A model generated the notes under the pieces. That model had not been told where the DNA came from. It saw only the letters and a program-made list of their open reading frames with translations, and made no database searches. Shown in pieces: positions 1 through 8,332 of a stretch of DNA of 64,000 bases (position 1 is the stretch's first letter; each line of letters opens with the position of its first letter). The stretch comes from GCA-2746365 sp963711255 (lineage in GTDB: Bacteria; Pseudomonadota; Gammaproteobacteria; SZUA-229), in contig CAVQDO010000021.1 of the NCBI GenBank assembly GCA_963711255.1, forward strand, positions 62,001 through 126,000. Reading direction: 5' to 3'. A program made the translations under genes and the position numbers.

Positions 1-441
1 GTCATCTGTGTATACTGGCGTCAGCATATCCATATCATTCGACGTAAAGCGATATTCTTTTTTGCCGGACCCGACTGCAGAAATGCGCCAGCTTTCATCA
101 TCATCAATAACCAGCTCTCTCGCTTCATCATCCTGATAAGCATAAAATGCAATCACTTTAAGATCTTTTGTGAAAACAGCAGAAGCTCGAATCATTGATT
201 CGGTGTTTAATAACGCAAGTGTTCTCTCCGCCGCCTTTTCATCTCTGAACAGGATAGCGGCATCAAGATTACTCGCCGTGACATCAGATAATACCGATAT
301 GCGTTCTACCAGGGACTTTCGAAATGAAACCACTTCAATAATGACATAACTTGCTGAAGCGACTAATAAGGCTATGCCGCTGGTCAACAGCAGCATATAT
401 CTGAGTTTCTGAGCAATACTGTAGGTTTTTACCCCTCTCAC
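1..441 (-). CDS. Membrane sensor protein with CHASE8-like periplasmic domain (5' part only; runs off the window)
   Basis: The reading frame is open from position 441 to the left edge, so only the first 147 residues are visible. A GTG start at 441 is supported by an in-frame TAA directly upstream. Residues about 13-35 form a hydrophobic membrane anchor, followed by a helical extracytoplasmic segment with DAAILF-type sequence typical of CHASE8 sensor domains. In that family the rest is usually HAMP plus GGDEF or a histidine kinase, but the output domain lies outside the window. It is codirectional with the flagellar genes, 354 bases downstream of flgN. Function beyond sensing is inference. Confidence 0.7.
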   Translation of the reverse strand, partial: MRGVKTYSIAQKLRYMLLLTSGIALLVASASYVIIEVVSFRKSLVERISVLSDVTASNLDAAILFRDEKAAERTLALLNTESMIRASAVFTKDLKVIAFYAYQDDEARELVIDDDESWRISAVGSGKKEYRFTSNDMDMLTPVYTDD

Positions 442-795
442 TTATAACCTCATAACTTATTTATTCACCCTGCTCTACAACCAGATAAAAGCAACAATAA
501 AATTAATTACATCATTAACAAATCAATATGATTATCTAATCCATTGTACTTCGGATTATTTCTGCCAAATATATAAATAGCTATTTTTATAGTATGAGAT
601 GCGGCCATAAGTCCGTCATCCATTATTATAAAAATTTTAAAATAGTTAAAACACAAACCAGGCGCTATCAATACATCAATTATAATAAATGTAAATGATT
701 ATTAAACATAAGTCACTGAATATTGTGACTAAGCTGGCGTTTATTTATCTTTAATGTACCAGGCAGGTGATAGCCTGAAAGTGGAGAGAACTTAA
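442..795. other. AT-rich intergenic region between flgN and the sensor gene
   Basis: This 354-base stretch has no convincing gene. A 38-codon minus-strand frame starting with ATG lies inside it, but it has no clear ribosome binding site. No sigma-28 or sigma-54 promoter motif was found. It probably carries the flgN 3' end and the promoter of the sensor gene. Confidence 0.5.
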
Positions 796-1290
796 TTAGA
801 CATGAACAAGCGATCGCTTATTGGCAAATGCTTTTGTCTGACCTTCGTTATTGTAGGTTTCCGAGATTGTTGTTGAACCTGGTGCAATGCCATGTAATAT
901 ATCCAGGGCATGGCGAGACTGCCTTGAAACCAGTTCCACAATACTGCCATTGACACGATTCTTATCACGGCAATTTTCTGCTGCGCTAACCAGCTCATTC
1001 CATAACACTGTTAGTTGCTGATCATCAAACTGATATTGTTTACTTTCACCAGCCGCTTCGCTGACATTAATACTATCTATTGAGCCAAGTAATTGCTCTC
1101 GTTGCCTGCTAACAACTTCAAGTTGCTGTATACGCTGCTGCTTGCTTCGCACAACATTTTCCAGTGCTTCCGCATGCTGCTCGGCTAATGCTTCATATTC
1201 CTGTTCGAGTGACTGCGATAAACTGTTAATACATTCAATCTCGGATTGAAGTAGCTGTTTAATCTGCTGTTGCTGAAGGGCTGAAATCAC
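796..1290 (-). CDS. flgN: Flagellar export chaperone FlgN
   Basis: This 164-residue, Gln/Glu-rich, largely helical protein has the N-terminal coiled coil and the C-terminal TYNNEGQT-type segment of FlgN, the cytoplasmic chaperone for the hook-filament junction proteins FlgK and FlgL. The start is GTG at 1290, with only a weak purine-rich stretch upstream. It lies 37 bases after flgM, the usual order (flgA-flgM-flgN) in gammaproteobacteria, and is probably cotranscribed with flgM from the sigma-28-type promoter upstream of flgM. The call rests on length, composition, C-terminal pattern and position. Confidence 0.82.
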   Translation of the reverse strand: MISALQQQQIKQLLQSEIECINSLSQSLEQEYEALAEQHAEALENVVRSKQQRIQQLEVVSRQREQLLGSIDSINVSEAAGESKQYQFDDQQLTVLWNELVSAAENCRDKNRVNGSIVELVSRQSRHALDILHGIAPGSTTISETYNNEGQTKAFANKRSLVHV

Positions 1291-1327
1291 AATTTCACAC
1301 TCACTAGTTGGTTTAAGTTCTGCACGT

Positions 1328-1639
1328 TTAGGATTTTAGAATATTCTCAAACTGCATCAGTTTATCGGCAACTTTGGCGGCATCAACTTCATAAGTGCCA
1401 TTATTAATCGCTGCTTTAACCTCTTCAACACGTTTAGCATCAACCACAGGTGCCGATTCTACCGTGCTATTTATCTTGCCAATCTGCACAGCATTATCCG
1501 ACAGACTTACAGTGTCAGATGTTGATGATTTACCCGTATCGGTTGTTACAGGCTGTTGATCTACCTGCTTTTTAACCTGGCTTTCATCCGCCGGCGCATG
1601 CACCTTAGCGGCCGATATCCCATTGATATCTATAGACAT
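1328..1639 (-). CDS. flgM: Anti-sigma-28 factor FlgM
   Basis: This 103-residue protein starts with the short MSIDINGI-type N terminus of FlgM, continues with a disordered Ser/Thr/Asp-rich segment, and ends with the helical region (VEEVKAAINNGTYEVDAAKVADKLMQFE, given here in outline) that binds sigma-28 (FliA). In the family, FlgM holds FliA inactive until the hook is complete and is then exported. The start at 1639 has a good GAGGAGAG ribosome site. A sigma-28-type promoter lies just upstream, consistent with feedback control. Confidence 0.92.
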   Translation of the reverse strand: MSIDINGISAAKVHAPADESQVKKQVDQQPVTTDTGKSSTSDTVSLSDNAVQIGKINSTVESAPVVDAKRVEEVKAAINNGTYEVDAAKVADKLMQFENILKS

Positions 1640-1681
1640 AACAGCTCTCCTCGATAGTTGTCTGTTAAATTACTGTATATA

Positions 1682-1708
1682 ATAACGGCAGTGTATTGTA
1701 AATCTTTA
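1682..1708 (-). promoter_or_regulatory. Sigma-28 (FliA) promoter of flgM-flgN
   Basis: On the minus strand, TAAAGATT, 11 bases, then GCCGTTAT matches the flagellar sigma-28 consensus (TAAAGTTT-N11-GCCGATAA) at 13 of 16 positions with exact spacing. The expected start point is near 1675, giving a leader of about 35 bases before flgM. Placement in front of flgM is the classic late flagellar arrangement. Confidence 0.8.
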
Positions 1709-1730
1709 ACCTAATTATAAAAATAATAGC

Positions 1731-2468
1731 TTAAATATCCACTTTCACTTCACCTGAAGCGGTAATCACACCTTCAAGCTTTTGTTTCGATTTTATGTTC
1801 ATTACTCTGATACGGTCGCCAACAGAGCCATTCGCCAGCGCTTTACCGTCGACACGTACCTGCATACGGCCAGACATGGCCATTATGCTCACTTTTTGTC
1901 CACGACTAATCATTCGTGGCCGTTTCAGCATAGCTGGCGTCAAAACAGCCCCTTGCTTTACACGCCGCTTTACTTTCATACCGGCTGCTTTCTGCTTTAT
2001 ATCAAAATAGCCATGAGGCAATTTAGCAAGGTCATGCTTTTCCAGTTTCAAATCTGATTCGGTCAACAAGTCACCCTTATGCAATGCCTTTTTCGTCACC
2101 AGTACATCTTTAAAAACACTGATGGTAACCGGGACATACAGTTTCCATGGTTTTGTACCGCTGCATTTTACGCCGATGGTTATTTTGCCCAGTTTACTGC
2201 TGCCATTCGATAAAAAACCCTGTAACGGTTTATTGCATTTGTTAAGTTTTAAACGGGAATCCAGTTTTCCAACATCTATTTTTGCAGCATGATCGTAATT
2301 TGATGAGACATGCGTCGCGGCAAAACTTTTAGCCGTTTTATAAATACTGTCATGCGTTTGATGAGCCGCTTCTACCGCTGGAACATAAAACACAAGCAGT
2401 GAGCTTAAGCACAGGCAACAACAACGGTTAATTAATTTTAATTTAGTCATGGTAAATAATAAGCGCAT
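1731..2468 (-). CDS. flgA: Flagellar basal-body P-ring formation protein FlgA
   Basis: FlgA is the periplasmic chaperone that helps assemble the P ring around the flagellar rod. The 245-residue frame has a Sec signal peptide (hydrophobic core LCLSSLLVFYVPAVEA), a middle segment with conserved Cys, and a C-terminal SAF domain (about residues 125-190: ALHKGDLLTESDL and RRVKQGAVLT). The frame begins at 2468, directly abutting the TAG of the SPOR gene. An internal ATG at 2450 (MTKLKL) may be the true start because it begins a more typical signal peptide. It is the last gene of the cyclase-SPOR-flgA run, followed by flgM. Confidence 0.9.
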   Translation of the reverse strand: MRLLFTMTKLKLINRCCCLCLSSLLVFYVPAVEAAHQTHDSIYKTAKSFAATHVSSNYDHAAKIDVGKLDSRLKLNKCNKPLQGFLSNGSSKLGKITIGVKCSGTKPWKLYVPVTISVFKDVLVTKKALHKGDLLTESDLKLEKHDLAKLPHGYFDIKQKAAGMKVKRRVKQGAVLTPAMLKRPRMISRGQKVSIMAMSGRMQVRVDGKALANGSVGDRIRVMNIKSKQKLEGVITASGEVKVDI

Positions 2469-3599
2469 CTAGTTTTTTCTAATCCAGCCGCCTTTCATGC
2501 CAAATTGTTCTGCAACAATCTGGTTAAACAGCTGCGCCTGTGACTTTTCTTCAAAACCATCTACGATTAATCGATATACGCGGGTACCTTTGACTTCAGC
2601 CTCTTCAATAAGCGGCGTATAACCAATCGATAATAACTGCTTCACTTTACCCTGGGTTCTGTCTTTACTGGTAAACGAAGCCAGGTTTACTATCCAGTTA
2701 CCGGTAGTAACTATTTTATTAACTGTCACTTTATTATCAGCAACACTTTTGGCCGGTGTTTTATTCCTGTCAATCGATTTAGCCGTTAACTTTTTAGCAA
2801 TAACAGTTTCCTGCTGAACTGGTGTTTTCACTTCGTTACGCTTGCTGTTAGCTGTTTCCAGTTGCGCTCTTAAAGCATTTATCTCATTCTTAAGCGCATC
2901 AATATCTTCTGTTTGTACAGCCACTTCAACTGGCTGCCCCTGGTCTGCAACGACTGTTTCTTTAACTACGCTGGCAACCGGACTGGCTTTAATCTGCGTA
3001 ATATCATTATTTACAGGTTGCCGGGTATTATTGATATTGACCAGGCCAGGCAATAATTCTTTGTTACCTGTAACCGCTGTTTCTTCGAACTTTTGCTGAT
3101 AAAGACTTAATGATTCTTCAAGCTGGTTAGTTCGTAGATCAAGCATATAAAGATAATAGGCTGCGACTGTAACAATTACGGTAACAAAAAATAGTGGCAG
3201 CCATGCTGTATTTTTTTTGGACATGGCGTTTGAATTAACTGCGTTATGTGCAGATTGCTGAGCAGCTGCTTGCGCCCGTTGTAAACTTTCATTAGTAAAG
3301 CCGGCAGCCGACTGATTTTCGGCATACTGATTTGCTTTATTCGATCTCAGGTCGACAACACGATTTCTGCTATCACGTTCGTTGCTGGCAGCACCACTAA
3401 CTGCTGGGCCGTCATCTTTAATTTGTGACAGAACACTGCTCAAATTATGATTACCATTTAAGTTATATTCATTAGCCGATGAAAGTGAAACAGTATCGTC
3501 TGTCACGTCAAATCCCTGATTCTGGTTATCAATTCGAGCACGCACTGAAGCGTAATCAGCAGTTGACGAATCAGTATAATTATTTTCCTGTGCAATCAT
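2469..3599 (-). CDS. Single-pass membrane protein with C-terminal SPOR domain
   Basis: This 376-residue protein has a low-complexity, polar cytoplasmic N terminus, one transmembrane helix (about residues 131-151), a periplasmic coiled-coil segment (about 230-260, DALKNEINALRAQLE) and a SPOR domain (about 300-376, beginning NWIVNLASF). SPOR domains bind denuded peptidoglycan glycan strands, often at the septum or around envelope machines. It sits between the diguanylate cyclase (17-base gap) and flgA (0-base gap), so it is almost certainly cotranscribed with both. A role in anchoring or placing the flagellum in the cell wall is inference. No specific family name is recognised. Confidence 0.75.
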   Translation of the reverse strand: MIAQENNYTDSSTADYASVRARIDNQNQGFDVTDDTVSLSSANEYNLNGNHNLSSVLSQIKDDGPAVSGAASNERDSRNRVVDLRSNKANQYAENQSAAGFTNESLQRAQAAAQQSAHNAVNSNAMSKKNTAWLPLFFVTVIVTVAAYYLYMLDLRTNQLEESLSLYQQKFEETAVTGNKELLPGLVNINNTRQPVNNDITQIKASPVASVVKETVVADQGQPVEVAVQTEDIDALKNEINALRAQLETANSKRNEVKTPVQQETVIAKKLTAKSIDRNKTPAKSVADNKVTVNKIVTTGNWIVNLASFTSKDRTQGKVKQLLSIGYTPLIEEAEVKGTRVYRLIVDGFEEKSQAQLFNQIVAEQFGMKGGWIRKN

Positions 3600-3616
3600 A
3601 ATTAATCACCCAATAA

Positions 3617-4564
3617 CTATTTTTCCAGTGTACTCTCGGATGCATCAGCAGATACCGTATCTGCATAAATGCGGTCTTTGCCCAAAACTTTGGCATGAAA
3701 TATTGCCTGGTCAGCCCTGTTTTGTAATTTCAGCGCAGTATCATCGTGCGTAACAGTGACTACACCGGCACTTAGGGTGAAACAAATATTATTATTTTCA
3801 AAAACGCAGGGGTTTGCTAAAACAAAATCTTTCACTCTTTGCGCAACCAGCATTGCCTGTTTGATTTCAGTGTTCGGTAAAAACACCATGAACTCATCAC
3901 CGCCATTACGATAGACAACATCACTGCCGCGCGCTACTGATTCAATTCGCCTGGCAACCTCGTGTAGCACGGCATCTCCGGCCTTACGGCCAAATTCTGT
4001 ATTTATATTTTCAAATTCATCAAGATCCAGCAATAATAATGAAAAGTGTTCTTTATAACGGTGCGCCCTTTCTATTTCCTGCTCTATCGTATCGCGGCAG
4101 TAACTGCCATTTCTAAGGCCGGTCAATTCGTCACGCTGAGAGAAGCTAATTGCCTGTTTATAACGAAGTGCATTACGCAAAGGCAGACTTAATCCAGCAA
4201 GCATTGCTTCTATAATATCCAGCTCATTATCTAAAAATATGATTTCACGCGTGATGCGGATAGTACCTAATGAGAGCCCTTCATATTTTAACGTGTACTC
4301 ACAATGGTGCTTTCTTCGTCTGCCATTAATAACACTGGTTTTTGTTGATTCATCCTGGTACTCGATACTGTCATAAGGCACCGTGGACTTAAGCTCATTA
4401 ATAAAAGTATCAAACAACTGGTAGAAATCGAGAAACTCGTGCAGTTGACCAGTAAACTCGACGAAACTATCATCGTTACTGTAAAACTCGGTACTAACTG
4501 CAGTATTATTCTGATACTCAAAGTCTGGATGACTATTGAGTGAAGTTGTGTTGATTTCCGCCAT
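3617..4564 (-). CDS. Diguanylate cyclase (GGDEF domain) with N-terminal sensor region
   Basis: This 315-residue soluble protein has an N-terminal domain (about 1-145) of unknown ligand and a GGDEF domain (about 146-305). The active-site motif GGDEF is intact (about residue 219). An RxxD inhibitory I-site (RGSD) lies five residues before it, so the enzyme should be active and product-inhibited. It makes c-di-GMP, the second messenger that represses motility. It has no EAL domain and no membrane segment. The start at 4564 has a GAGG ribosome site. A perfect sigma-54 promoter lies 39-54 bases upstream. It is the first gene of a run with the SPOR protein and flgA. Confidence 0.9.
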   Translation of the reverse strand: MAEINTTSLNSHPDFEYQNNTAVSTEFYSNDDSFVEFTGQLHEFLDFYQLFDTFINELKSTVPYDSIEYQDESTKTSVINGRRRKHHCEYTLKYEGLSLGTIRITREIIFLDNELDIIEAMLAGLSLPLRNALRYKQAISFSQRDELTGLRNGSYCRDTIEQEIERAHRYKEHFSLLLLDLDEFENINTEFGRKAGDAVLHEVARRIESVARGSDVVYRNGGDEFMVFLPNTEIKQAMLVAQRVKDFVLANPCVFENNNICFTLSAGVVTVTHDDTALKLQNRADQAIFHAKVLGKDRIYADTVSADASESTLEK

Positions 4565-4602
4565 TATTATTGCCTCGATACTTTTGTCTTACTGTATTTC
4601 AA

Positions 4603-4618
4603 AGCAACAACCGTGCCA
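4603..4618 (-). promoter_or_regulatory. Sigma-54 (RpoN) promoter of the diguanylate cyclase-SPOR-flgA operon
   Basis: The minus-strand sequence TGGCACGGTTGTTGCT matches the -24/-12 consensus TGGCACRNNNNTTGCW at every defined position. The predicted start point is near 4592, about 28 bases before the cyclase ATG. Polar-flagellum class II/III genes in Pseudomonas and Vibrio relatives use sigma-54 with FleQ/FlrC activators, so this fits a flagellar hierarchy. Confidence 0.82.
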
Positions 4619-4831
4619 AAGGATTATATCTATTTAAATCAACAAGTTAAAAAGGCAGTATTGATAATGGCAAAATATTGACGTGATTTCAGCAGGACTC
4701 AGGCTGTTTGCGATAGTGTCGAGGCAATTTATTGGCAGTAACGGGAAGCTGGCCCCGCAACCGCCTAATAGAGAATTAGCTCGGTATATTGACCTGAGCA
4801 GCGTGTCTCAAAAAATTATTGTTGTAACTTA

Positions 4832-6268
4832 TCAATCGTCGCTATGCTTTATTTGCGTATAAGGCAGTGTAAAAGTAAATATAGCACCACCTTCACCAGT
4901 GCTGTTTCCCGCGACCAGGGTACCACCATGACCTTCAATGATTTCTTTACTAATTGATAAACCAAGACCGGTACCACCAGCACCGCTATTGGTATTACTG
5001 GATTGCACAAATTTATTAAACACAGTTTCCAGTTCGTCTTCCGGAATACCGCTTCCCTGATCCATTATTGATACCGATATTGCCGGTACACTCTCAGCTA
5101 AATCCTGGCTCTCTCTGGGATCTTCTCTGGGCGGCAGCCTGGTTTCATTATAATAAATGAGTACGCTCATGCCATCAGGCGTGTATTTGATAGCATTTGA
5201 GAGTAGATTTCGCACAACTTGCTCAATTTTGTCACTATCATACTCCAGGTAGGTATAAGCACAGGCGGGTTCAATATCGATAGTCAGAGAGCGCTCAAGA
5301 AATAGCGGATTCAACTCTTCGACAACATTATGAACGGTCAATTGCAGGTCGTTTTCCGAGAATTCATATTTCATCCGCCCTGCTTCCAGCTTTGATAAAT
5401 CAAGTAAGTCATTCAGCAGTAGTAACAGCCTCTGCCCACTCTCATTAATGCGAGTGAAGTAACTGACGATTTTTTCATTCGTTGCCGTTCCAACCTTGCC
5501 ACTGCCTAAACTGGAAAAACCAAGAATGGCATGCATAGGTGTTCTCAATTCGTGTGACATATTAGCAAGAAACTCAGATTTCGCACGGTTCGCTATATCC
5601 GCTCTTTCACTCTGCAACATCAGCTGTTCTTCATGCTCATGTGACTTTGCCTGTAGTAACAGCATATGCTCAAAATTCTGGCTGAAAACCCTGGCATTTT
5701 TAATCAGAAAAATGATGATAATAATCAGCCCGATCTCAACTAATAACAAATGAGAACCAACTATATGAGATTGCAACAATAAACCAATCATCACCTGCAC
5801 TAACACGATGATGACAAACATTGCGGCAAGTCTGAACTGGAACGACAGTGTCGTCGTTGATGCCGTGGCCAGTACTATTAATAACATCAGGATTATCATC
5901 AGTGTCTGCGAGCCAACAACTGGTAATAAAATAAAGCCCAGCGATCCCCAGCAGCAGGCAGATAAAATAGTACCGATTAATATATTTCGCTCGGATTTTT
6001 TAATATCGACGCGGTCGTATTTTTTGTCCTGATTGTACATATAAACAGCGGACATACGAAACGCGTCAATACAGAGAACCAGGACTAACCACCAGGTAAA
6101 TATTGGTGATACCACTTCCAGCGTAGCGAATGCATAAACTAAAATGGCACTAAGTGACATTACCGTGACTGAATTAATACGATTGCTATTGATAAACTCG
6201 ATTTTGGCAAGCTCAACCTCTCTTATAAGGTCATCTCTTCCATCAAAAGCCTCGTTCCCTAATACCAT
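4832..6268 (-). CDS. Membrane-bound sensor histidine kinase
   Basis: This 478-residue protein has about six hydrophobic helices in residues 35-205, a short coiled coil, a HisKA domain with the phospho-acceptor His in MSHELRTP (about residue 240), and an HATPase_c domain with N box (NLLSNAIKYTPDG, about 345), G1 (DQGSGIPEDE) and G2 (GTGLGLSISKEI). There is no receiver domain and no obvious periplasmic sensor loop, so the signal may be sensed in the membrane. No response regulator gene is adjacent, and the partner is unknown. It is codirectional with the flagellar genes but separated by 267 bases containing their sigma-54 promoter. Confidence 0.88.
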   Translation of the reverse strand: MVLGNEAFDGRDDLIREVELAKIEFINSNRINSVTVMSLSAILVYAFATLEVVSPIFTWWLVLVLCIDAFRMSAVYMYNQDKKYDRVDIKKSERNILIGTILSACCWGSLGFILLPVVGSQTLMIILMLLIVLATASTTTLSFQFRLAAMFVIIVLVQVMIGLLLQSHIVGSHLLLVEIGLIIIIIFLIKNARVFSQNFEHMLLLQAKSHEHEEQLMLQSERADIANRAKSEFLANMSHELRTPMHAILGFSSLGSGKVGTATNEKIVSYFTRINESGQRLLLLLNDLLDLSKLEAGRMKYEFSENDLQLTVHNVVEELNPLFLERSLTIDIEPACAYTYLEYDSDKIEQVVRNLLSNAIKYTPDGMSVLIYYNETRLPPREDPRESQDLAESVPAISVSIMDQGSGIPEDELETVFNKFVQSSNTNSGAGGTGLGLSISKEIIEGHGGTLVAGNSTGEGGAIFTFTLPYTQIKHSDD

Positions 6269-6510
6269 TTACAGTTCCTATTAAATGACTGGTTATTATT
6301 TTTTTATATTAATTAAACAGGATTAATACATGCTCTATATCAAGAAGTACATGTAGAAGGTATAGCATTATACATCGTCATAAGCGATTTCCTATGCCAG
6401 TTTGTAAAGGTGCGGGTAATTAATAGTGTAAACAATATGACCAGGCTCGGCTAATCAGGCAGAGGTCATCGAGACGACTTCAATTTATAAAAAATACTGG
6501 ATTATTAATT

Positions 6511-6981
6511 ATGAATGCTTCTGAAGCAATGGATCCGAATCCGACCACCCTGAAACCAACTGACAGTATCGAATGTGCTGCAGAATATATTATGAAAAAT
6601 CGTTACCGCGCCCTGCCGGTCGTCGATGAAAATTTTTGTTACCTTGGAATATTCGGCGTCAACTGCTTATTGAAACAGGTTATTCCCAAGTCAGTCTTTC
6701 TGCCGAACGGACTGGAAAACGTTGGTTTTATACATGAGTCTTTCGAAGATCTGTTTGAACGATTCAACGAAGTAAAAGATTTACCTATATCAATCTGTAT
6801 GAACAAGGATGTACCTTCGGTTGCCCCGGATACCCCGCTGACTGAAACCATGTTAATACTATACCAGACTCGTGCCAGTATCCCGGTCGTTGAGCCTGGC
6901 AGCTGTAAGTTACTTGGCATGATTTCATACTGGGACATTGGTGAAAAAATTCTGGCAGCGGGAGGTAAGAAAGATGCATGA
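6511..6981 (+). CDS. CBS-domain pair protein
   Basis: This 156-residue protein is made of two CBS modules (about residues 5-60 and 98-150; each has a P..D.....A...M..... pattern followed by LPVVDE or IPVVEP). CBS pairs bind adenine nucleotides and often gate transporters or enzymes. The gene ends 8 bases inside the start of the ion transporter gene, so the two are translationally coupled. The CBS protein is therefore likely a regulatory partner of that transporter (inference). The start at 6511 has no strong ribosome site. Confidence 0.85.
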   Translation: MNASEAMDPNPTTLKPTDSIECAAEYIMKNRYRALPVVDENFCYLGIFGVNCLLKQVIPKSVFLPNGLENVGFIHESFEDLFERFNEVKDLPISICMNKDVPSVAPDTPLTETMLILYQTRASIPVVEPGSCKLLGMISYWDIGEKILAAGGKKDA

Positions 6982-8311
6982 CCTCCATCAAGCTGATGTT
7001 ATCTTTGGCATATCACCCGTCTGGTTTGCCGGTAGTTTGTTTGTCCTGACCTACGCCCTGATTGTCAGCGAACGCCTGAATCGCGCAGTGATATCGATGC
7101 TGGCCGCCGCACTCATGATATTAAGCGGTGTGCTTACCCAGGAAGCTGCGGTAAAGGGGGTCGATTTCAATACCATCGGTCTGCTTACCGGCATGATGAT
7201 CATCGTTGGTATCACGCGAAACTCCGGGGTTTTTCAATATCTCGCCATCCGTTCGGCAAAAGTCGTCAATGCTGACCCCTGGGGTATCCTGGTAATGATG
7301 ATGCTGGTTACCGCATTGCTGTCCGCCTTACTGGACAATGTCACCACGGTATTACTGGTCGCACCGGTTACCCTGCTGATTACCGATACATTAAAAATAA
7401 GTGCCTATCCCTACTTATTTGCAGAAATCTTTGCCTCTAATATTGGCGGCACCAGCACCCTGATTGGTGACCCGCCAAACATAATGATCGGTTCAGCTAC
7501 CGGCCTGGGCTACAACGATTTTCTGTTTAACCTGGCGCCTATAGCGGTCATTATATTAGCAGTCACCATAGTTCCAATTTACCTGATCTGGGGAAGAAAA
7601 CTGAAAGCAGATCCCGTATTGATCAACAAGGTAATGCAATATCGAGAGATTGACGCAATCAAGGACTGGCTGCTGCTTAAAAAATCATTATTTGTACTGA
7701 CTCTGGTGATGCTGGGCTTTATAGTCGGACATGATTATGGCATTCAGCCGGCGACCGTCGCAATGTTCGGCGCGGCTTTATTGCTAACCTTAAACTGTAT
7801 TTCATTCGACCAGGAGGAACAGACCAAACGGGTAGCAGACTCTTTAGCCGATGTAGAATGGATAACCATATTCTTTTTTATCGGATTATTTATCCTGGTG
7901 TACGGCGTCGAAACAACCGGCCTGCTGGAATCACTGGCACATAGGGTAGTGGAATTTACCGATGGTGATAAAACAGTAACAGCCATCTCGATACTTTTTG
8001 TATCCGCCGTGGCTTCAACAATAGTCGACAATATTCCCTTCGTTGCCACCATGATTCCGTTGATAAAAAACATGGCGCCAACCTTCGGCGGTGCAGAACA
8101 ACTGGTTCCCCTGTGGTGGTCACTGGCACTGGGTTCCTGCCTTGGCGGCAACGGCAGCCTGGTTGGTGCCAGCGCTAACCTGATCGTTGCCGGTTTCGCA
8201 GAACGCTCCGGTCAGCCGATCAGGTTTCTGCCATTTATGCTGATGGCTTTTCCATTGATGATGCTTTCAGTTCTAATCAGCAGCGTTTATGTTTACTTTC
8301 GTTATCTATAA
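6974..8311 (+). CDS. ArsB/NhaD-family ion transporter (ion transporter superfamily, citrate/Na+/H+ type)
   Basis: This 445-residue polytopic membrane protein has about 11 hydrophobic segments. It carries the two paired family signatures: DNVTTVLLVAPVTLLI followed by SNIGGTSTLIGDPPNIMIG in the first half, and VDNIPFVATMIPLI followed by GGNGSLVGASANLI in the second. This inverted-repeat architecture is typical of ArsB, NhaD and P-protein-like permeases. The substrate (arsenite, Na+/H+ or carboxylate) cannot be assigned. I chose the ATG at 6974 because GGAGG lies 8 bases upstream. It overlaps the CBS gene, which suggests a coupled regulator-transporter pair. The Na+/H+-antiporter-like option would fit the Mrp-type complex elsewhere in the window. 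Confidence 0.85.
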   Translation: MHDLHQADVIFGISPVWFAGSLFVLTYALIVSERLNRAVISMLAAALMILSGVLTQEAAVKGVDFNTIGLLTGMMIIVGITRNSGVFQYLAIRSAKVVNADPWGILVMMMLVTALLSALLDNVTTVLLVAPVTLLITDTLKISAYPYLFAEIFASNIGGTSTLIGDPPNIMIGSATGLGYNDFLFNLAPIAVIILAVTIVPIYLIWGRKLKADPVLINKVMQYREIDAIKDWLLLKKSLFVLTLVMLGFIVGHDYGIQPATVAMFGAALLLTLNCISFDQEEQTKRVADSLADVEWITIFFFIGLFILVYGVETTGLLESLAHRVVEFTDGDKTVTAISILFVSAVASTIVDNIPFVATMIPLIKNMAPTFGGAEQLVPLWWSLALGSCLGGNGSLVGASANLIVAGFAERSGQPIRFLPFMLMAFPLMMLSVLISSVYVYFRYL

Positions 8312-8332
8312 ACGCGGTTGACAATAAGCCGC

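Noticed and set aside
510..630. 38-codon minus-strand ORF in the flgN downstream gap
   Set aside because: No ribosome site, low-complexity AT-rich sequence and no recognisable motif.
4725..4780. Cobalamin-riboswitch-like fragment (GGGAA then CCCCGCAAC) between the kinase and cyclase genes
   Set aside because: Only two short consensus pieces are present, the P5 part and other conserved blocks are missing, and in the matching orientation it would run antisense into the kinase gene. Likely chance.
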